From NCBI GenBank assembly GCA_013203955.1, contig JABMOY010000208.1:1-63300 (forward strand): a stretch of DNA of 63,300 nt, given 5' to 3'. A program made the translations under genes and the position numbers. A model generated the notes under the pieces. That model was given only the letters and a program-made list of their open reading frames with translations, did no database searches and was not told the origin of the DNA. Of the stretch, positions 62,378-63,300 are shown piece after piece. Position 1 is the stretch's first letter, and the number at the start of each line of letters is the position of its first letter. The stretch is from Rhodospirillales bacterium. Its GTDB lineage: Bacteria; Pseudomonadota; Alphaproteobacteria; Rhodospirillales; Casp-alpha2.

Positions 62378-63300
62378 ATGGTAGATATTAACAGCCCCAT
62401 TTATAGGGATAAAAACAAGGCCAGAAAGCACCTGGAAGCCTTGCGTTGGGCCGATGGTAGGTTCTGCCCTCATTGTGGTGAGACAGAAAACACATCGGTT
62501 GTCAGAGGCAAGAAACACCGTCCCGGCCTCTATTACTGCAACTCTTGTAAGGGTCAGTTTACGGTCACTATCGGCACTGTTTTCGAGCGCTCAAAGGTTC
62601 CCCTGAACAAGTGGCTTTTAGCCTTTCATTTGATGGCGTCAAGCAAGAAGGGCATCTCAGCCCATCAGCTTCATAGAACCCTCGGAGTCACCTACAAAAC
62701 CGCGTGGTTCATGGCCCATCGTATTCGTGAGTCCATGAGGGACGACAGCCCCACGCCTATGGGTGGCGGTGGTAAAATCGTCGAATCGGACGAAACCTAT
62801 CTCAAGGGTGGCAGAACCATCACCATTGAAACCCTGTCCGATGGTCGCAAGGTTCCCGTTCTTGATCGCCGTCACTACAAAATCATGGCGCTAGTGGAGC
62901 GCGGCGGCAGATCGCGTGCCTTCCATCTCGACTCCATCACTTCAAACAACGTGCGTAATGTTCTCGTATCCAACGTGGACCGTGACACCCACCTTATGAC
63001 TGATGAAGCCGGTCATTACCGCTACGTCGGTTGGGAATACAAAACCCACCAGCGCGTCAATCACTCCAAGAAGGAATACGCCAGAGGCAATGTCTCCACG
63101 AACACCATTGAGGGCTATTTCTCTATCTTCAAGCGTGGCATGAAGGGCACCTACCAGCATTGCAAGGCCCATCACTTACAGCGCTACCTGGCTGAGTTTG
63201 ATTTCAGGTATTCAAACCGTGATCTGAACGACTTCGACCGCGCCACGCTGGCCCTAAAGGGCATCGAGGGGAAGCGCCTCACCTTTCGGCGGACTGGTAG
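62378..63300 (+). mobile_element. IS1595-family transposase (ISXO2-like), cut by window edge
   Basis: 307 codons open to the right edge; the last two bases (AG) are part of the next codon. N-terminal zinc ribbon CPHCGE...YYCNSCKG (about residues 29-55) and ISXO2-like DDE core with SDETYLKGG, LMTDEAGHY and NTIEGYFSIF. Shares no codon style problem with neighbours. Its terminal inverted repeats and target duplication are not visible here. Confidence 0.9.

Overview
The window looks like chromosome of a GC-rich alphaproteobacterium, probably a free-living aerobic or microaerobic member of the Rhodospirillales type. This is inferred from a complete cbb3 oxidase locus (ccoNOQP-ccoGHIS) under an FNR/FixK-type box, Tct and Liv transporters, an ArsR-methyltransferase fusion next to the SAM cycle, and overall codon style. 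Genes are densely packed; no gene-free stretch exceeds 300 bases. The left end cuts a minus-strand secreted-protein gene and the right end cuts an IS1595-type transposase.

Layout. 1-1.6 kb: partial secreted protein, 2-hydroxychromene-2-carboxylate isomerase-like protein, OsmC-like protein. 1.9-7.8 kb: methyltransferase-like protein, then metK-ahcY-adenosine kinase (SAM synthesis and SAH recycling), then an ArsR-methyltransferase fusion regulator. 7.9-12.5 kb: a selenocysteine operon selA-selB-selD with tRNA-Sec 11 bases after selD. 12.6-14.6 kb: a MetE-like methyltransferase gene read through an in-frame UGA followed by a SECIS-like hairpin, preceded by an ArsR-rhodanese regulator; both promoters carry the same inverted-repeat operator. 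14.7-20.5 kb: DUF3604 protein, tctABC-type tripartite transporter, and a truncated ABC ATPase. 20.7-24.8 kb: Crp/Fnr regulator, methyltransferase, flavin/2Fe-2S reductase, MFS carrier. 24.9-32.5 kb (minus): corrinoid methyltransfer module A. 32.5-42.9 kb: arsenic island (arsenite oxidase aioBA, pentapeptide-repeat protein, aquaglyceroporin; divergently a cytosolic molybdoenzyme pair, arsD, arsA; then arsR). 43.1-54.3 kb (plus): Liv-type ABC transporter, then corrinoid module B behind a -24/-12 (sigma-54) promoter, with a NarI-like membrane protein, a LysR regulator and MetV/MetF. 54.3-62.1 kb (minus): cbb3 oxidase and its assembly genes. 62.4 kb to the end: transposase.

How it fits together. 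One-carbon metabolism dominates. Two corrinoid modules (UroD-fold methyltransferase plus B12-binding protein) can strip methyl groups from unidentified substrates. Module A adds an MtrH-like methyltransferase that could pass methyl to tetrahydrofolate, an ATP-dependent corrinoid re-activator, a MetH-activation-domain protein and a CobW GTPase. Module B adds MetV/MetF, which could oxidise methyl-tetrahydrofolate. The SAM cycle and the MetE-like protein sit on the same methyl economy. The arsenic island detoxifies and may draw energy from arsenite, with electrons plausibly reaching the cbb3 oxidase.

The most notable observation is the predicted selenoprotein MetE-like gene (12632-13789). UGA is codon 218, zinc-ligand motifs continue in the same frame beyond it, a 7-bp hairpin with a G-containing loop lies at SECIS distance, and the whole Sec-insertion machinery is next door. 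A similar hairpin sits in the selA leader.
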